Positions 16,237 to 25,766 of a stretch of DNA of 64,000 bases are shown here, one piece after another; the first letter of the stretch is position 1; every line of letters starts with the position of its first letter. The position numbers and the translations under genes were made by a program. The notes under the pieces were generated by a model. The model was not told the origin of the DNA. It saw only the letters and a program-made list of their open reading frames with translations, and did not search any database. The stretch spans positions 264,039 through 328,038 of the forward strand of contig JAFDYU010000019.1 of NCBI GenBank assembly GCA_018267285.1, written 5' to 3'. The DNA is from Bacteroidota bacterium. GTDB taxonomy: Bacteria; Bacteroidota; Bacteroidia; Cytophagales; Cyclobacteriaceae.

Positions 16237-18789
16237 ATGTACGATCAATTAGTGGGTGCTCGGTTTCATGTCTACAACAGTTTATTTTTAAATCTTCCGT
16301 TTCAAAATGTATTGCGCACCGGCACGTTCCTGCCCTTGCTTCAGCAGTTATGCGAAACCCAATTTGAGCGAGGAACATCGCCCAAGGATATAATCAATGC
16401 TTTTTTTAAAGAGTATGCTCCCCAGCTATCCCGTAAGGAACGGTATGATATGCTTTTTAACTTCATTCAATATGTGGAGCGGCAGGTAGCTCTGTTCGAT
16501 TCGGTTGAAGATGCGGCCTTCGAACACGACAATAATTTGAACGGTAAGGGTACGGTGTCGGCCTTGTTGATGCGGGCTGCGTACGACCAGCAACAGCAAG
16601 AACTTCAACATAAGCTGCACAATTTTGGCCTGAGGGTGGTGCTCACCGCACACCCTACGCAGTTTTATCCGGGAAGTGTGTTGGGTATTTTAACAGACCT
16701 TGAAAAATCGATTCGTGAAAACGATTTGACTCAGATCAATTTATTGTTGCAACAACTGGGTAAAACAGCATTCATCAACGAGACGAAGCCCTCGCCTTAC
16801 GATGAAGCGGTTAGCTTGTGTTGGTATTTGGAAAATGTTTTTTACGCAACCATCCCTGAAATTGTAAAATCGCTTGCAGTAGGAGCGGGCATTGCTTTGC
16901 CCGAGTGGAAAAACGATAAACTGATCATGGTTGGCTTTTGGCCCGGTGGCGATCGGGATGGGAATCCGTTTGTAACGAGCGAGATCACACTAAGAGTAGC
17001 TGCCCGTTTAAATGAAACAATTCTCCGGTGTTATTATCGCGATCTTCGCTTGCTTAGGCGCAGGCTTACGTTTCATACGGTCTATAAAATTATTTTTTCA
17101 GTTGAGCAAAAGATACTTAGTCAACTCACCAACAAAACAAAAAATTACCACGATGCAAACGAATTGATTTCTGAACTGCAACAGGCGCGCCAAAGTCTTA
17201 TAGATGAACACAACGGCTTGTTTCTCGAATTGCTTGATGATTTTATCCTGAAAGTAAAAATGTTCGGGTTTCATTTTGCAAGCCTGGACATCCGTCAGGA
17301 CAGCCGCAAACACGATGCCGTTTGGGATACGATCCTTCAGGCTCTTTCGCAAAAGAAGGTTACGGTGTCTTTGAACGATTACGAATCTAAATCGGCAAAA
17401 GAAAAAATAGATTATTTGCTTAACCTCCGGTGCGACTTATCCGGTGAAAGTACAGATGATGAACTTACCCGCGAAACACTGAACAGTATTCTTGCCATCA
17501 AATCAATACAAAAAGAAAACGGAGAAAACGGTTGCCATCGGTACATCATCAGCAATTGCCAAAGTGCTTTGCACGTAATGGAGGTTTTTGTGCTGGCTCG
17601 CCTGCTGTTGGGCGATGCCGACATAGCACTCGATATTGTTCCACTGTTTGAAACCATAGACGATCTTGCACGAGCCCCTGCTATTATGGATGAACTGTAT
17701 TCGATTGACGTGTACCGTAAGCATCTTAAAAAAAGGAACGACCGGCAGACGATTATGCTTGGGTTTTCAGACGGCACTAAAGATGGCGGTTACCTTCGAG
17801 CCAATTGGTCCATTTTCAGGGCGAAAGAAAATCTAACTTCAGTTTCTCGAAAGTATTCGTTGAAAGCAATCTTTTTTGACGGCCGGGGCGGGCCGCCAGC
17901 ACGCGGAGGGGGCAACACACACGACTTTTATGCATCCTTGGGCGATACAATTGAAAGCGAAGAAGTTCAGATTACCATTCAGGGGCAGACGATCAGCTCG
18001 AATTTTGGTAAGCTTTCTTCTTGTCGATATAATTTAGAACAGCTATTATCGTCCGGACTTGAGAGTGCAATAAGCCATTCTAAAAATCAGTTGACCGAAG
18101 AGAATAAAAAATTAATAGATGAGCTTGCCGATGAGGCATTTCACGCTTACCTCGATTTAAAAAATGACACGAAATTTATAGACTACCTCGAAAAAGTTAC
18201 TCCGCTTTCTTTCTTTGGCGACACGAATATTGGCTCACGACCCGTAAAAAGAAGCTCTGGCGGAGGATTAAAATTTGAAGACCTACGGGCAATTCCGTTT
18301 GTAGGGTCCTGGGCTATGATGAAGCAAAATATCCCGGGCTATCATGGGGTAGGCACGGCTTTACAAAGAATGACAAGCCGCGGACATGAAAATAAGCTGA
18401 AAGAACTTTACCAAAATTCACTTTACTTCCGCACACTATTGGGCAATAGCATGATGTCGTTAACTAAGTCGAACATGCAGGCCACAGCCTATCTTAAAGA
18501 AGACGAGGAGTACCGTTCTTTTTGGCTGAAGTTGCACGATGAATTTTTGCTTTCTAGAGATATGGTACTCGCTATTTCCGGGTTGGATGAATTAATGGCG
18601 GGCAACCCGAAGATACGTGACTCGGTGAAGTTGCGCGAAAAAATTGTCCTTCCCTTGATCGCCATTCAGCAATATGCAATGATGAACTTACGCCACCCGG
18701 CTGATGGAGATCAAGATGAGGCCTTGTACCGAAAACTGATTATCCGCTGTATGTTTGGAATTATCAACGCAGCCCGTAATTCGGCATGA
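16237..18789 (+). CDS. ppc: Phosphoenolpyruvate carboxylase
   Basis: This 850-aa enzyme carboxylates PEP to oxaloacetate, an anaplerotic reaction. The catalytic His139 motif VLTAHPTQ, the GGDRDGNPF motif and GSRPVKR are all present. The glycine-rich loop that usually reads FHGRGG is here FDGRGGPPARGGG (Asp548 in place of the usual His), followed by NTHDFYASLG. I recall the same form in other Bacteroidota carboxylases, so it probably marks a lineage variant and not an inactive enzyme. The stop overlaps the next start by ATGA. The length is within the normal range. Confidence 0.94.
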   Translation: MYDQLVGARFHVYNSLFLNLPFQNVLRTGTFLPLLQQLCETQFERGTSPKDIINAFFKEYAPQLSRKERYDMLFNFIQYVERQVALFDSVEDAAFEHDNNLNGKGTVSALLMRAAYDQQQQELQHKLHNFGLRVVLTAHPTQFYPGSVLGILTDLEKSIRENDLTQINLLLQQLGKTAFINETKPSPYDEAVSLCWYLENVFYATIPEIVKSLAVGAGIALPEWKNDKLIMVGFWPGGDRDGNPFVTSEITLRVAARLNETILRCYYRDLRLLRRRLTFHTVYKIIFSVEQKILSQLTNKTKNYHDANELISELQQARQSLIDEHNGLFLELLDDFILKVKMFGFHFASLDIRQDSRKHDAVWDTILQALSQKKVTVSLNDYESKSAKEKIDYLLNLRCDLSGESTDDELTRETLNSILAIKSIQKENGENGCHRYIISNCQSALHVMEVFVLARLLLGDADIALDIVPLFETIDDLARAPAIMDELYSIDVYRKHLKKRNDRQTIMLGFSDGTKDGGYLRANWSIFRAKENLTSVSRKYSLKAIFFDGRGGPPARGGGNTHDFYASLGDTIESEEVQITIQGQTISSNFGKLSSCRYNLEQLLSSGLESAISHSKNQLTEENKKLIDELADEAFHAYLDLKNDTKFIDYLEKVTPLSFFGDTNIGSRPVKRSSGGGLKFEDLRAIPFVGSWAMMKQNIPGYHGVGTALQRMTSRGHENKLKELYQNSLYFRTLLGNSMMSLTKSNMQATAYLKEDEEYRSFWLKLHDEFLLSRDMVLAISGLDELMAGNPKIRDSVKLREKIVLPLIAIQQYAMMNLRHPADGDQDEALYRKLIIRCMFGIINAARNSA

Positions 18790-19271
18790 TCGATTTACAA
18801 AAATTTCGAATTTCTACTCAGAACAAAGCTGCTGAGAACAAAGATTTTTTCAAACGCCTAAAAAAAACAGATTCACGAAAAGTAGACAGGGCCTTTCATC
18901 AGGCTCATCAAGAAGTTTTCGAGGAAATCGATTGCCTCACCTGTGCCAACTGTTGCAAAACAACTAGCCCCATTTTTTACCAGACCGATATTGAGCGTAT
19001 AGCTAAATTTCTGAAAATAAAGCCGGGCGATTTTGTAACGGAATATTTGCGTGTAGACGAAGATAAAGACTATGTTCTTAAAACCTCACCGTGTCCATTT
19101 CTCGATTCAGAAAATTATTGCACGGTCTATTCGGCACGCCCTAAAGCCTGTCGCGAATACCCACACACCGACCGCAAAAAGATGGTTCAGATTACGGAGT
19201 TAACCTACAAAAATACGCTGGTTTGCCCTGCGGTGCTCGCCATGGTCGAACGCTTAAAGAAAGAATTTTGA
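18786..19271 (+). CDS. YkgJ-type cysteine cluster protein
   Basis: This 161-aa protein carries the zinc/iron-chelating YkgJ cysteine pattern: CLTCANCC, then SPCPFLDSENYCTVYSARPKACREYPH, giving a CxxCxxC-type N-terminal cluster and a CPF...C...RPxxCRxYP block. Members probably bind a metal or Fe-S cluster; the function is not known. It is translationally coupled to ppc through an ATGA overlap. Confidence 0.88.
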   Translation: MIDLQKFRISTQNKAAENKDFFKRLKKTDSRKVDRAFHQAHQEVFEEIDCLTCANCCKTTSPIFYQTDIERIAKFLKIKPGDFVTEYLRVDEDKDYVLKTSPCPFLDSENYCTVYSARPKACREYPHTDRKKMVQITELTYKNTLVCPAVLAMVERLKKEF

Positions 19272-19317
19272 TCATCAAAAAACATTTGCACCTACCGGAA
19301 TAGTTTTGCTACTTGGG

Positions 19318-20448
19318 ATGATGATGCGACTTCTATTTTTCATTTCCTTTCTACCAGCGTACTGTTTTGGTTTCATACGACCAGTCGAAACCGATACCTC
19401 CATTGTATCGCTCCGGTTTATAAATGAATACATACTTCCCAATAATTTAATATTTGACAGCACCCGGGTTGGGGGCTTATCGGGCATTGATTACGATCCG
19501 ATCGATGATGTTTACTACCTGATTTCCGATGACCGTTCTGCTATTAACCCTGCCCGGTTTTACAAAGCCAAAATAATTCTTGATAAAACAGGTATCGACA
19601 GTGTACGATTTATAGAAAAGAATTTTTTGCAACAAGCCAATGGACAGAAATACCCCTCGGCTAAACAAGATAAGGCACACAACCCCGACCCCGAGTCTAT
19701 GCGCTACCACCGAGCAGCCCACTGCTTGGTTTGGACGAGCGAAGGCGAACGAACTACATTGAACCAACCCTCAGTTAATATTATCACTACAGAAGGCAAG
19801 CTTACCGGATCATATCCACTTCCCAAAAATTTGGAGATGACCGCTTCGGAAAAAGGGCTTCGCCAAAATGGCTCCTTAGAGTCTATAACTTTTTCGAGCG
19901 ACTTCAGAGCATTGTTTACAGCAAACGAAGAGCCTTTGTACGAAGATGGCCCTCGTGCCGAGGTTGCTCCAACAAAATCATGGTCGCGTATTTTTAAATT
20001 TGATGTTAAGCGGAAAGAAAACACGGCTCAGTATGCGTATGCGTTGGAACCGGTGGCTTACCCGGCATCACCCATTGATGCATTTAAGGTCAACGGTATT
20101 TCAGAAATGCTGTACACGTCAAAAAATAAATTACTTGTGGTGGAGCGTTCTTATTCCACAGGACGAGTATCCTGCACCATCAAAATTTTTGAGGCCGATC
20201 TCGGCAGAGCCCGCGATGTAAAAGGAATTAATTCATTAACCCAACACCCACCGGTTCACCCGGTTGCAAAAAGATTATTACTTAACTTGAATGACCTCGG
20301 TATTTATATTGACAATATTGAAGGTGTTACGTTTGGCCCGCGTTTACCCAATGGACATCGAACATTGATTTTTGTTTCCGACAATAATTTTAATCCATTT
20401 CAAAGAACTCAGTTTTTACTTTTTGAAGTAATTGAGGAAGCACGTTAG
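19318..20448 (+). CDS. Secreted esterase-like/phytase-like beta-propeller protein
   Basis: Three consecutive ATGs occur at 19318, 19321 and 19324; the first is used here (376 aa), and an upstream in-frame TTG at 19306 is not favoured. A signal peptide (LLFFISFLPAYCFG) precedes a domain resembling the 'esterase-like activity of phytase' family: FDSTRVGGLSGIDYDP, YYLISDDRS, PDPESMRYH, LESITFSSD, LFTANEEPLY and NIEGVTFGPRL. These repeats fit a beta-propeller. The substrate is unknown; phosphatase or esterase activity is inferred from the family. Confidence 0.82.
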   Translation: MMMRLLFFISFLPAYCFGFIRPVETDTSIVSLRFINEYILPNNLIFDSTRVGGLSGIDYDPIDDVYYLISDDRSAINPARFYKAKIILDKTGIDSVRFIEKNFLQQANGQKYPSAKQDKAHNPDPESMRYHRAAHCLVWTSEGERTTLNQPSVNIITTEGKLTGSYPLPKNLEMTASEKGLRQNGSLESITFSSDFRALFTANEEPLYEDGPRAEVAPTKSWSRIFKFDVKRKENTAQYAYALEPVAYPASPIDAFKVNGISEMLYTSKNKLLVVERSYSTGRVSCTIKIFEADLGRARDVKGINSLTQHPPVHPVAKRLLLNLNDLGIYIDNIEGVTFGPRLPNGHRTLIFVSDNNFNPFQRTQFLLFEVIEEAR

Positions 20449-20483
20449 CCAACGTATTCGATTTTTTTCGTATACTCGTAGGA

Positions 20484-21197
20484 ATGAGCTTAAAAGATAA
20501 TTGGCTTACAGACGGACTGATTGATTTTGAATTCAAAAAATATCAGTTGCTGGGTTATTTAAAAAAAGTAAAAGATTCTTTTTTACGTGTTGAATTGTAT
20601 CCGCACCTCTCGGATTTAGTGTTTCATTACCGCAACCTAATTTCTCTGCGCGAAAACAAAATGCTGCTTGGCGATTCTTTTCCGAGAGAGCTGTCGCACG
20701 AAAGCCTGAAAAAATTGAAGGTCAGTTACCGCAAAATGATTGAAGACGATGCCGTGATGAACGAAATTGAATCGATCATGGAGTTTGCTTTACCTCAATT
20801 TAAAACATCGCTTGACGAAGGCTCTTTTCTGTATGAGTATGTAGAATCGAACTGCGAGATTTCACCCGTTGGGCTCACCTCGTTGTATGCCAACGAAGGA
20901 TATTTATTTGTAACTCAACCGCCAGAACGCGAAACCAACATTTACCGCTATCAGGTAACTTTTTTTGAGAGCAGCAACGAGTCTATGCGTGGCATTGAAA
21001 CCACATTTCTTGAAAAAAGAGAAAAAAATCTGGCCTCTTCCTACGAAACAATAAAGCTGAACCTGATTAGAAGATATACCGACTTGCCCAATCCCGCTGC
21101 TTACTTGGTGTACTCAACCATACAATTCCCATACATGCAAACGTTGATGCCTGTGGCCAAACGTATGCTGGTGAGGGAGGTGACTAAAGCAGCCTAA
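20484..21197 (+). CDS. Conserved hypothetical protein, 237 aa
   Basis: I do not recognise this family. The protein is cytoplasmic by appearance, with no signal or membrane segment. The N-terminal half is mainly helical and charged (LIDFEFKKYQLLGYLKKVKD, LVFHYRNLISLRENKMLL). The C-terminal half holds predicted strands (GYLFVTQPPERETNIYRYQV) and ends in a helix (QTLMPVAKRMLVREV). It converges on secG with only 3 nt between stops. Confidence 0.7.
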   Translation: MSLKDNWLTDGLIDFEFKKYQLLGYLKKVKDSFLRVELYPHLSDLVFHYRNLISLRENKMLLGDSFPRELSHESLKKLKVSYRKMIEDDAVMNEIESIMEFALPQFKTSLDEGSFLYEYVESNCEISPVGLTSLYANEGYLFVTQPPERETNIYRYQVTFFESSNESMRGIETTFLEKREKNLASSYETIKLNLIRRYTDLPNPAAYLVYSTIQFPYMQTLMPVAKRMLVREVTKAA

Positions 21198-21200
21198 TTT

Positions 21201-21533
21201 TTATTTCTTAGTGGTATCCGTAGGGATATTCAACGGCTTGGTGGTTACGGGGGCACTTTGTTGGTTAGCCTTTTCCATAATCTCGTCTGGCGCGCTTGTC
21301 GCAATACCTGGGCTGGTGAGGTTGGTGGCCATAGAAAACACAATAATGGCAACGGCAAAACCCCAGGTAAGGCGCTCAAGAATATCCCCGGTTTTCTTAA
21401 CACCAATCAGATTACTCGCACCGGAGCCACCAAATTGGCTGGTTAAACCACCGCCTTTTGAATTTTGGGCTAACACAACTAACACCAAGAGAATTGAGCT
21501 TACAATAGCCAGACTGATAAATAAAGTGTACAT
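21201..21533 (-). CDS. secG: Protein translocase subunit SecG
   Basis: This 110-aa inner-membrane protein has the two SecG membrane segments (TLFISLAIVSSILLVLVVLA and TWGFAVAIIVFSMATNL). They are joined by the conserved loop AQNSKGGGLTSQFGGSG, which is specific for SecG. The C-terminus is a long polar tail. SecG assists SecYE in protein export. It is the last gene of the miaB-sigma54 activator-lptE-TPR-secG cluster. Confidence 0.93.
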   Translation of the reverse strand: MYTLFISLAIVSSILLVLVVLAQNSKGGGLTSQFGGSGASNLIGVKKTGDILERLTWGFAVAIIVFSMATNLTSPGIATSAPDEIMEKANQQSAPVTTKPLNIPTDTTKK

Positions 21534-21540
21534 GAAACGA

Positions 21541-22347
21541 TTATTTTCTTAATTCTTCGATTTGGGCTGCAAAGTAAGCCTTTTTCTGCGGAAACTTCCA
21601 AATCAGCTTTTTCAAAGCTTCAATGGCTTTTTCTTTCTTGCCTTGTTTAAGCAGTATTTCAACCAGTGTCTCGGAGACAATATTCTCACCAAACTGGCTG
21701 CTGTTCGCTGCCAGGTCGGTAGCAGGAGCCGGAGTAGGTTTGGTGCGGGTTATGGAAGGCTGAGTTTTTATGAATTGATCGATAATTTCAATCTGTTCGA
21801 TTTGTTTGGAGTCGGTTGGCTTTATTTTCTTTTTAGTGATTTTAATCTCTTCGATTAACCCTTCGGTGGCAGGCAACTTATCCTTTTGTGCAGGCTTTTC
21901 TTTATTTGAATTTTCATCGGTTATCTTCTTCTCCATCTTCAACGGAACCGACTTGCCTGTTTCCAACGATTCGATCACTTGCTCAAAAAAGCGCTTGGAT
22001 TCTCTAAGGGCAGCCATGTCGTTCATCAGCCGTTCGTGGAGGGCATCGAGCGAAGGCTCATCGGAAGGAGTTACGGGCTCGCCCTGTTTGGAATTGATTT
22101 CAATTCGGGCATTGCGCGGAGCAGTCATCATTGATTTTAAGGCTGAGCGATCTGTGCTGTAAATGGCACTGAGGTGAAGCAGGGTTTCTTTCGAAGAAAG
22201 GTTATTATCTTGAGCCGATCTCGCTGCCAGATTGTGAATTACCTGGCTGTAGGGAAAACTTTTAGAAAGAGCCACAAGCTGGTCTGCTTCAAGGGCCGTC
22301 AATGAAGTATAGTTTGAAAGTAAATTGCTAAACGACTCTTTTTCCAA
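21541..22347 (-). CDS. Helical TPR-like protein between lptE and secG
   Basis: This 268-aa protein begins with a TTG start at 22345-22347. An in-frame stop lies two codons upstream and there is no early internal ATG, so TTG is the only reasonable choice. The N-terminal part is helical, the middle is low-complexity and charged, and the end (VSETLVEILLKQGKKEKAIE to IWKFPQKKAYFAAQIEEL) is one TPR-like hairpin. No signal peptide is seen. The position between lptE and secG suggests an envelope or secretion role, but nothing in the sequence proves it. Confidence 0.72.
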   Translation of the reverse strand: MEKESFSNLLSNYTSLTALEADQLVALSKSFPYSQVIHNLAARSAQDNNLSSKETLLHLSAIYSTDRSALKSMMTAPRNARIEINSKQGEPVTPSDEPSLDALHERLMNDMAALRESKRFFEQVIESLETGKSVPLKMEKKITDENSNKEKPAQKDKLPATEGLIEEIKITKKKIKPTDSKQIEQIEIIDQFIKTQPSITRTKPTPAPATDLAANSSQFGENIVSETLVEILLKQGKKEKAIEALKKLIWKFPQKKAYFAAQIEELRK

Positions 22348-22404
22348 GGGTTATGAGTTCGGGTGAAAGTAAATGTAAAAGAAAAACAGGGGAGTAGCAA
22401 CAAT

Positions 22405-22938
22405 TTACCAGTTGGCAATGGTTGCGTTAAAAATATCGATCAGTATCTGGTCGAAGATTTTTTTTTCAAGGCCTTCTTGAACCGAGAAAAAATCTTGAGA
22501 GTTATCAAAGTCAGCGTAGAAACTAAATGTTTTGTCTTTAAAACTGTTTTTTGGCTCCAGGTTGTCGGTATAATTTACTTTGACTGCTATGGTAAGCCGG
22601 GTCTGGTTGCCGTAGTTTGGTGTTGCGTTAACGCCACTTCCCGTACTTGCCTGTGGAGAAATGGGAGCAGTTCCGTAGGTAACGATCGTGCCCTCAATCT
22701 GTAGTTCTCCGGCCGTAGGCACAACGCGCAGACTAGAGTTTTGCTGGTAATAATCTTTTACGCGGTTGGTGAGCGTTTGCCCCAGGTTGGCAGAGCTTAG
22801 TTCTGTATTGTTGTAAAACTGATCTACCTGTATGGATTTGGCATTGGTAGATGCCCCCGACAAGGAGTATTTAATGCAACCCGATTCGCTAAGCAAAAGT
22901 AAAAGTAGTACTATTGATATTTTTGATAATCTACTCAT
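22405..22938 (-). CDS. lptE: LptE-like LPS-assembly lipoprotein
   Basis: This 177-aa lipoprotein (lipidated Cys21 in LSESGC) resembles Bacteroidota LptE, the plug of the LptD outer-membrane LPS translocon. Recognisable parts are GCIKYSLSGAST, SIQVDQFYNNTELS, LGQTLTNRVKDYYQQNSSLR, and the following ELQIEGTIVTY strand. The gene follows the sigma-54 activator with a 2-nt gap. The rest of the Lpt machinery is not in the window. Confidence 0.82.
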   Translation of the reverse strand: MSRLSKISIVLLLLLLSESGCIKYSLSGASTNAKSIQVDQFYNNTELSSANLGQTLTNRVKDYYQQNSSLRVVPTAGELQIEGTIVTYGTAPISPQASTGSGVNATPNYGNQTRLTIAVKVNYTDNLEPKNSFKDKTFSFYADFDNSQDFFSVQEGLEKKIFDQILIDIFNATIANW

Positions 22939-22940
22939 TA

Positions 22941-24179
22941 TCAGCTTTCTAAATCGTATTCTTTTATTTTCCGATAAAGGGTTCTTTCTGAGATGCCCAG
23001 ATCGCGTGCCGCATTTTTTCTGCGGTTTTTATTTTTAGTTAAAGCCCGGACTATAAGTTCTTTTTCTTTTTTCTGAATCGAGAGCGACTCATCTTCGGCT
23101 TCGTGGGCGATGTCCTGTATTTCTTCTTCGGCCTCTACCGGCATGGCACTTTGCGAAATAACCACCGGTTGGTCTTGTAGTTTGGGTTCTTGCATCCCCT
23201 CAAAAAGATGGGTATTGTTTTTTAAAATCTGGTGCGCCTGTGTGGGGTCGGCAAAAATTTCGAGCACCATTCTTTTTACATCGGTTACATCTTTTTTTAA
23301 ATCGAAAAGCACCTTGTACAGAATCTCTCGTTCGGAAATATCGCTACCGTTTTTACTGTTGACGATGGAGGGCAATGTTTGGTCTTTGGGCAAAAAGCCC
23401 GATAACGTTGCGCCATCAATTTCTTTGTGATCGGAGGAGAGCACTGAAATTTGTTCGACCAGGTTTTTCAATTGGCGAATGTTTCCGGGAAAACGATATT
23501 TCAACAAAATAGCCTTGGCATCTTCCGCAAGCGAAATCGGTTTTACTTTATACTTTTCGGCAAAGTCGGTCGCAAATTTCCGGAACAGCAGTTCCACATC
23601 TTTTTCGCGTTCGCGCAAGGGCGGTACAAAAATGGGGACGGAGTTTAATCGATAATATAAATCTTCGCGAAAGCGCCCCTCGGAAACTCTGTTTATCAGA
23701 TTTACATTGGTGGCAGCCACTACACGTACGTCTGTCTTCTGGACTTTGGACGAGCCTACTTTAATGAACTCACCGTATTCCAGCACCCGAAGCAACCGGG
23801 CTTGAGTGCCGAGCGGCATTTCACCGATTTCATCGAGAAAAATGGTTCCGCCATTGGTTACTTCAAAATACCCTTTGCGCGCTTCGTGTGCTCCGGTAAA
23901 AGATCCTTTTTCATGGCCAAACAATTCCGAATCGATTGTACCTTCCGGGATAGACCCACAGTTGATGGCGATGAATTGCCCATGTTTACGATGGCTAAGG
24001 CTGTGGATGATTTTTGAAAAAGATTCTTTGCCGCTGCCGCTTTCACCGGTAATGAGTACCGACATATCCGTAGGGGCAACCTGCATGGCCACACGCACGG
24101 CATGGTTGAGCATCGGGGCATTGCCGATGATGCCAAATTTCTGTTTGATGCTCAGTATTTCTGCTTCAACAATTGCCAT
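22941..24179 (-). CDS. Sigma-54-dependent transcriptional activator, Fis family
   Basis: This 412-aa enhancer-binding protein has an AAA+ domain starting only ~16 residues from the N-terminus: Walker A GESGSGKE, the sigma-54 contact loop ELFGHEKGSFTGA (GSFTGA in place of GAFTGA), Walker B GGTIFLDEIGEM, and the sensor/arginine-finger region FREDLYYRLN. A poorly conserved linker of about 120 residues follows, then a Fis-type helix-turn-helix (ARDLGISERTLYRKIKEY). No receiver, GAF or PAS domain is present, so activity is not controlled by a built-in sensor. It lies 2 nt downstream of miaB. Confidence 0.93.
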   Translation of the reverse strand: MAIVEAEILSIKQKFGIIGNAPMLNHAVRVAMQVAPTDMSVLITGESGSGKESFSKIIHSLSHRKHGQFIAINCGSIPEGTIDSELFGHEKGSFTGAHEARKGYFEVTNGGTIFLDEIGEMPLGTQARLLRVLEYGEFIKVGSSKVQKTDVRVVAATNVNLINRVSEGRFREDLYYRLNSVPIFVPPLREREKDVELLFRKFATDFAEKYKVKPISLAEDAKAILLKYRFPGNIRQLKNLVEQISVLSSDHKEIDGATLSGFLPKDQTLPSIVNSKNGSDISEREILYKVLFDLKKDVTDVKRMVLEIFADPTQAHQILKNNTHLFEGMQEPKLQDQPVVISQSAMPVEAEEEIQDIAHEAEDESLSIQKKEKELIVRALTKNKNRRKNAARDLGISERTLYRKIKEYDLES

Positions 24180-24181
24180 AA

Positions 24182-25639
24182 TTAATCAACAATTCTACCT
24201 GTTAAGGTTGCCGTTGTACAACTCTCTACAAAAACATTGACGTATTCGCCCTTACTTCTATTTCCTTTCGGGAAAACAATTACTTTGTTGGCGGTGTTTC
24301 TCCCCTGTAAAAATTCTTCCGACCTTTTCGAAACACCCTCAATCAATACCTTGTGTATTTTGTTTACGTCACGCTGGTTTCTTTCCAGAGAAAGCTGTGA
24401 TTGTTTTTGAATGATCTCGTCCAGCCGTTGTTTTTTTGTTTCAACGGGTATATCGTCTGCAAATTTTTTGGCAGCGAGAGTTCCGGGTCTTTCCGAATAG
24501 AAAAACATAAACGCGTAATCGTATTTTACTACATCCATCAGCGAAATGGTTTCGCGATGTTCTTCTTCCGTTTCCGTGCAAAAGCCGGCAATCATATCGG
24601 AAGTGATCCCGCAATCTTCACCCAAAATAGCCCTGATGCTTGCTACCCTATTTAAGTACCACTCGCGTGAGTAGCCGCGGTTCATCAGTTCAAGCACACG
24701 GCTGCTTCCGCTTTGCACGGGTAAATGGATATTCTTGCAAATGTTTTCATGCTTGGCCATGGTGTAGAGCACTTCATCGGTAATGTCTTTGGGGTGCGAG
24801 GTAGAAAAACGCACACGCAGGTCGGGGTGGATAAGAGCAACCCTTTCCAGCAGGTTTGCAAAGTTTACAACCTGGTTTACTTCTTTCTTTTCGAGCCGGG
24901 CTTTGTTGTTTTCTTCTTCACTCCACTTGTACGAATCCACATTTTGGCCAAGCAGAGTCACTTCGCGATATCCGCGAGCAAATAAATCTTTGGCTTCGGC
25001 AAGGATGGAGTGTGGGTCGCGGCTGCGCTCGCGGCCACGGGTGAGAGGCACTACGCAAAACGAACACATGTTGTCGCACCCGCGCATGATGGAAATGAAG
25101 GCAGTTACCCCATTGGAGTTCAGCCGCACGGGGCTGATGTCGGCATAGGTTTCTTCGCGCGACAAAAAAGTATTTACAGCCTTTGCCCCATCGTCTACTT
25201 GTAAAATCAGTTGAGGCAAATCGCGGTAGGCATCGGGGCCGGCCACGAGGTCAACAATCTTTTCTTCTTCCAGTAATTTTGTTTTCAGGCGCTCGGCCAT
25301 ACAACCGAGCACGCCCACCATCATTTCGGGTTTTTTCTTTTTCAACCCATTGATGTGGTTGAGCCTGTTGCGCACGGTCTGCTCCGCCTTTTCGCGTATG
25401 GAACAAGTATTTAAGAATATCAGGTCGGCCTGATCGATGTCGGAAGTAGTATCGAACCCCTCTTTGTGTAAAATCGAGGCCACGATTTCACTGTCCGAAA
25501 AATTCATCTGGCAGCCATAGCTCTCTATATAGAGTTTTCGTTTGTTGCCCGAGTTGTAATCTCCCGTAGTCTTTACTTCTTGGTTCGGTTCCTTGCTTGG
25601 GTTAATGATATCAATGTCTTCAATCAGGTTCGGCATCAC
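24182..25639 (-). CDS. miaB: tRNA-2-methylthio-N6-dimethylallyladenosine synthase
   Basis: This 485-aa radical-SAM methylthiotransferase modifies A37 of tRNAs reading codons that start with U. The N-terminal UPF0004 domain holds three cysteines ([23 protein letters not shown]) for the auxiliary Fe-S cluster. The radical-SAM motif is [12 protein letters not shown]. The C-terminal TRAM domain includes [10 protein letters not shown] and the terminal VNVFVES. The length and order are normal. It is the first gene of the operon running through to secG. Confidence 0.95.
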   Translation of the reverse strand: MMPNLIEDIDIINPSKEPNQEVKTTGDYNSGNKRKLYIESYGCQMNFSDSEIVASILHKEGFDTTSDIDQADLIFLNTCSIREKAEQTVRNRLNHINGLKKKKPEMMVGVLGCMAERLKTKLLEEEKIVDLVAGPDAYRDLPQLILQVDDGAKAVNTFLSREETYADISPVRLNSNGVTAFISIMRGCDNMCSFCVVPLTRGRERSRDPHSILAEAKDLFARGYREVTLLGQNVDSYKWSEEENNKARLEKKEVNQVVNFANLLERVALIHPDLRVRFSTSHPKDITDEVLYTMAKHENICKNIHLPVQSGSSRVLELMNRGYSREWYLNRVASIRAILGEDCGITSDMIAGFCTETEEEHRETISLMDVVKYDYAFMFFYSERPGTLAAKKFADDIPVETKKQRLDEIIQKQSQLSLERNQRDVNKIHKVLIEGVSKRSEEFLQGRNTANKVIVFPKGNRSKGEYVNVFVESCTTATLTGRIVD

Positions 25640-25658
25640 ATTCTCGTATTTCGGACTG

Positions 25659-25666
25659 CAAATTTA
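25659..25666 (-). promoter_or_regulatory. Candidate -7 box of the miaB operon promoter
   Basis: TAAATTTG on the minus strand is a perfect TAnnTTTG element. The upstream -33 element is imperfect (TTC at 25684-25686, 17-nt spacer). Transcription would start about 13 nt before the miaB ATG. Confidence 0.45.
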
Positions 25667-25766
25667 ATAAAAAATTGAATTTTGAATGACAGATTGGCAG
25701 AAGGAGAGGCTCATTATTTTATAGTCAAATCTTCCTATCTTGGCGCGGCTTTAATTGAATTTAACA

